A stretch of 6,554 nucleotides of DNA from Methylococcaceae bacterium (GTDB lineage Bacteria; Pseudomonadota; Gammaproteobacteria; Methylococcales; UBA1147): NCBI GenBank assembly GCA_022616595.1, contig JAKEEL010000011.1, positions 1 through 6,554 of the forward strand, in the 5' to 3' direction. The notes under the pieces are model-generated. The model searched no databases, had not been told where the DNA came from, and saw only the letters and a list, made by a program, of their open reading frames with translations. The first letter of the stretch is position 1, and each line of letters starts with the position of its first letter. Positions 5,597 through 6,554 of the stretch are shown piece after piece. Position numbers and translations under genes: made by a program.

Positions 5597-6552
5597 CGCG
5601 CTCCGCACGAAAGATACGCCTCGATGCAATCGAGGAGCTGCGCGCTGATGTTCAATCCGAATTCCCGATCCAGTTCCTGGATGCAGGTCGGGCTGGTTAC
5701 ATTGATTTCGGTGACATAATCCCCGATCACATCCAAACCGACGAAGATCAGGCCCTTGTCCTTCAAAACCGGTCCGATCCGTCCGGCCAGCCAAAAATCC
5801 CGTTCGCTGAGCGGCCGGCCTTCCGCGCGTCCGCCCGCGGCCAGGTTGCCCCGGCTTTCACCGTGGGCCGGAATGCGCGCCAGGGCGTAGGGTACCGGTT
5901 CGCCATCGACGAGCAAAATGCGCTTATCACCCTCGCGAATTTCCGGCAAGTAGCGCTGGGCCATGACGAATCGCCGGCCGTCACGAGTCATGGTCTCGAG
6001 AATGACATTCAGATTCGGATCCCCTTGGCGCACATGAAAAATGGAACGCCCCCCCATGCCGTCGAGCGGTTTCAGGACGATTTCGCCCTGCTCCCCTAGA
6101 AACTGCTTGAAGCGGAAAGCTTCACGCGCAACCAGGCTCGGCGCGCAACACTCGGTAAACCAAGCGGTATACAACTTCTCGTTCGCGTCACGCAGGGACT
6201 GCGGCTTATTGACCACGAGAACCCCGTTGGCCTCGGCAATCTCCAGCAAATAAGTCGCATAGATGTACTCCTGATCGAAGGGAGGGTCCTTGCGCATCAG
6301 AACCACATCCAGAGCCTGCAAGGATTCCTCTTGCTCGGCACCGAAGCGGTGCCAGGATTCCGCATTCCGCTCAACCTGTAGACTCCGCATCCGGGCAAAA
6401 GTTTGTCCGTCTCTCAGATACAAGTCATTGAGTTCCATGTAACGGATATCCCATCCGCGCGCACCGGCTTCGAGCAGCATCGCAAAACTGCTGTCTTTCT
6501 TGATATTGATCCGGCCGATCGGGTCCATGACTATGCCGAGCTTGATCGTCAC
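5593..6552 (-). CDS. gshB: Glutathione synthetase GshB
   Basis: This ATP-grasp enzyme joins gamma-glutamylcysteine and glycine to make glutathione in the cytosol. The 319-residue protein (E. coli 315) aligns along its whole length with E. coli GshB. Landmarks include GIVMDPIGRINIKKDSSFAM (6-25), LMRKDPPFD (85-93), NKPQSLRDANEKL (115-127), the ATP-binding LKPLDGMGG (160-168), GDKR (208-211), RGNLAAGG (234-241), VGLDVIG (271-277), and the metal and substrate motif TEINVTSPT (281-289). The first codon is GTG at 6552, two bases from the window edge. It matches the family start, although a start further out cannot be excluded and any Shine-Dalgarno sequence is outside the window. Glutathione synthesis beside tonB is the usual order in this gammaproteobacterial cluster. 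Confidence 0.97.
   Translation of the reverse strand: MTIKLGIVMDPIGRINIKKDSSFAMLLEAGARGWDIRYMELNDLYLRDGQTFARMRSLQVERNAESWHRFGAEQEESLQALDVVLMRKDPPFDQEYIYATYLLEIAEANGVLVVNKPQSLRDANEKLYTAWFTECCAPSLVAREAFRFKQFLGEQGEIVLKPLDGMGGRSIFHVRQGDPNLNVILETMTRDGRRFVMAQRYLPEIREGDKRILLVDGEPVPYALARIPAHGESRGNLAAGGRAEGRPLSERDFWLAGRIGPVLKDKGLIFVGLDVIGDYVTEINVTSPTCIQELDREFGLNISAQLLDCIEAYLSCGAR
5601..5604 (-). promoter_or_regulatory. Ribosome binding site deciding the tonB start
   Basis: On the minus strand GGAG stands four bases before the ATG at 5596, within the end of gshB. Together with the ATGA overlap it selects this start over the upstream in-frame codon at 5794. Confidence 0.5.
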
Positions 6553-6554
6553 GC

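Noticed and set aside
5597..5794. N-terminal extension of 66 residues on TonB from a start at 5794
   Set aside because: It lies entirely over the conserved end of gshB, has shadow-like composition, and would bury the membrane anchor. ATG 5596 has a GGAG site and the ATGA overlap.

Overview
The window is ordinary chromosomal DNA, by eye of moderately high GC content, densely packed with housekeeping genes. It most likely comes from a gammaproteobacterium. The evidence is the gene order on the minus strand, gshB > tonB > yqgE > ruvX (yqgF) > pyrR > pyrB > pyrC'. From memory, this matches the Pseudomonas aeruginosa block PA0407 to PA0401. The presence of yggX and of an ATCase paired with a degenerate dihydroorotase fits the same group. 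I cannot name the genus. The convergent mutY-yggX pair lies elsewhere in P. aeruginosa, so this is not a straightforward Pseudomonas.

Left edge, plus strand (1-545): the last 86 codons of mutY, then complete yggX, joined by an ATGA overlap. Both act against oxidative damage: MutY in 8-oxoguanine repair, and YggX in protecting labile iron and Fe-S enzymes. They run head-on into pyrC', and the two coding ends overlap by 10 bases, so no terminator fits between them.

Minus strand (536-4438): yqgE, ruvX, pyrR, pyrB and pyrC' look like one transcription unit with gaps of 60 bases or less or small overlaps. PyrB and PyrC' should together form a class A aspartate transcarbamoylase. PyrC' has lost nearly all dihydroorotase metal ligands, so a catalytic pyrC must lie elsewhere. 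PyrR keeps its PRPP-binding loop, but it lacks several residues known to matter for RNA binding in Bacillus, and no leader space precedes it.

The only sizeable gap (4439-4717, 279 bases) separates this unit from tonB. It holds two overlapping inverted repeats, one of them followed by a T-run, and a short direct repeat.

Right edge, minus strand (4718-6552): gshB (glutathione synthetase) and a TonB3-type energy transducer, joined by an ATGA overlap. I found no mobile element, CRISPR array, tRNA or rRNA, and no convincing new biological system. The points most worth a second look are the dead dihydroorotase, the probably non-attenuating PyrR, and the overlapping hairpins upstream of yqgE.
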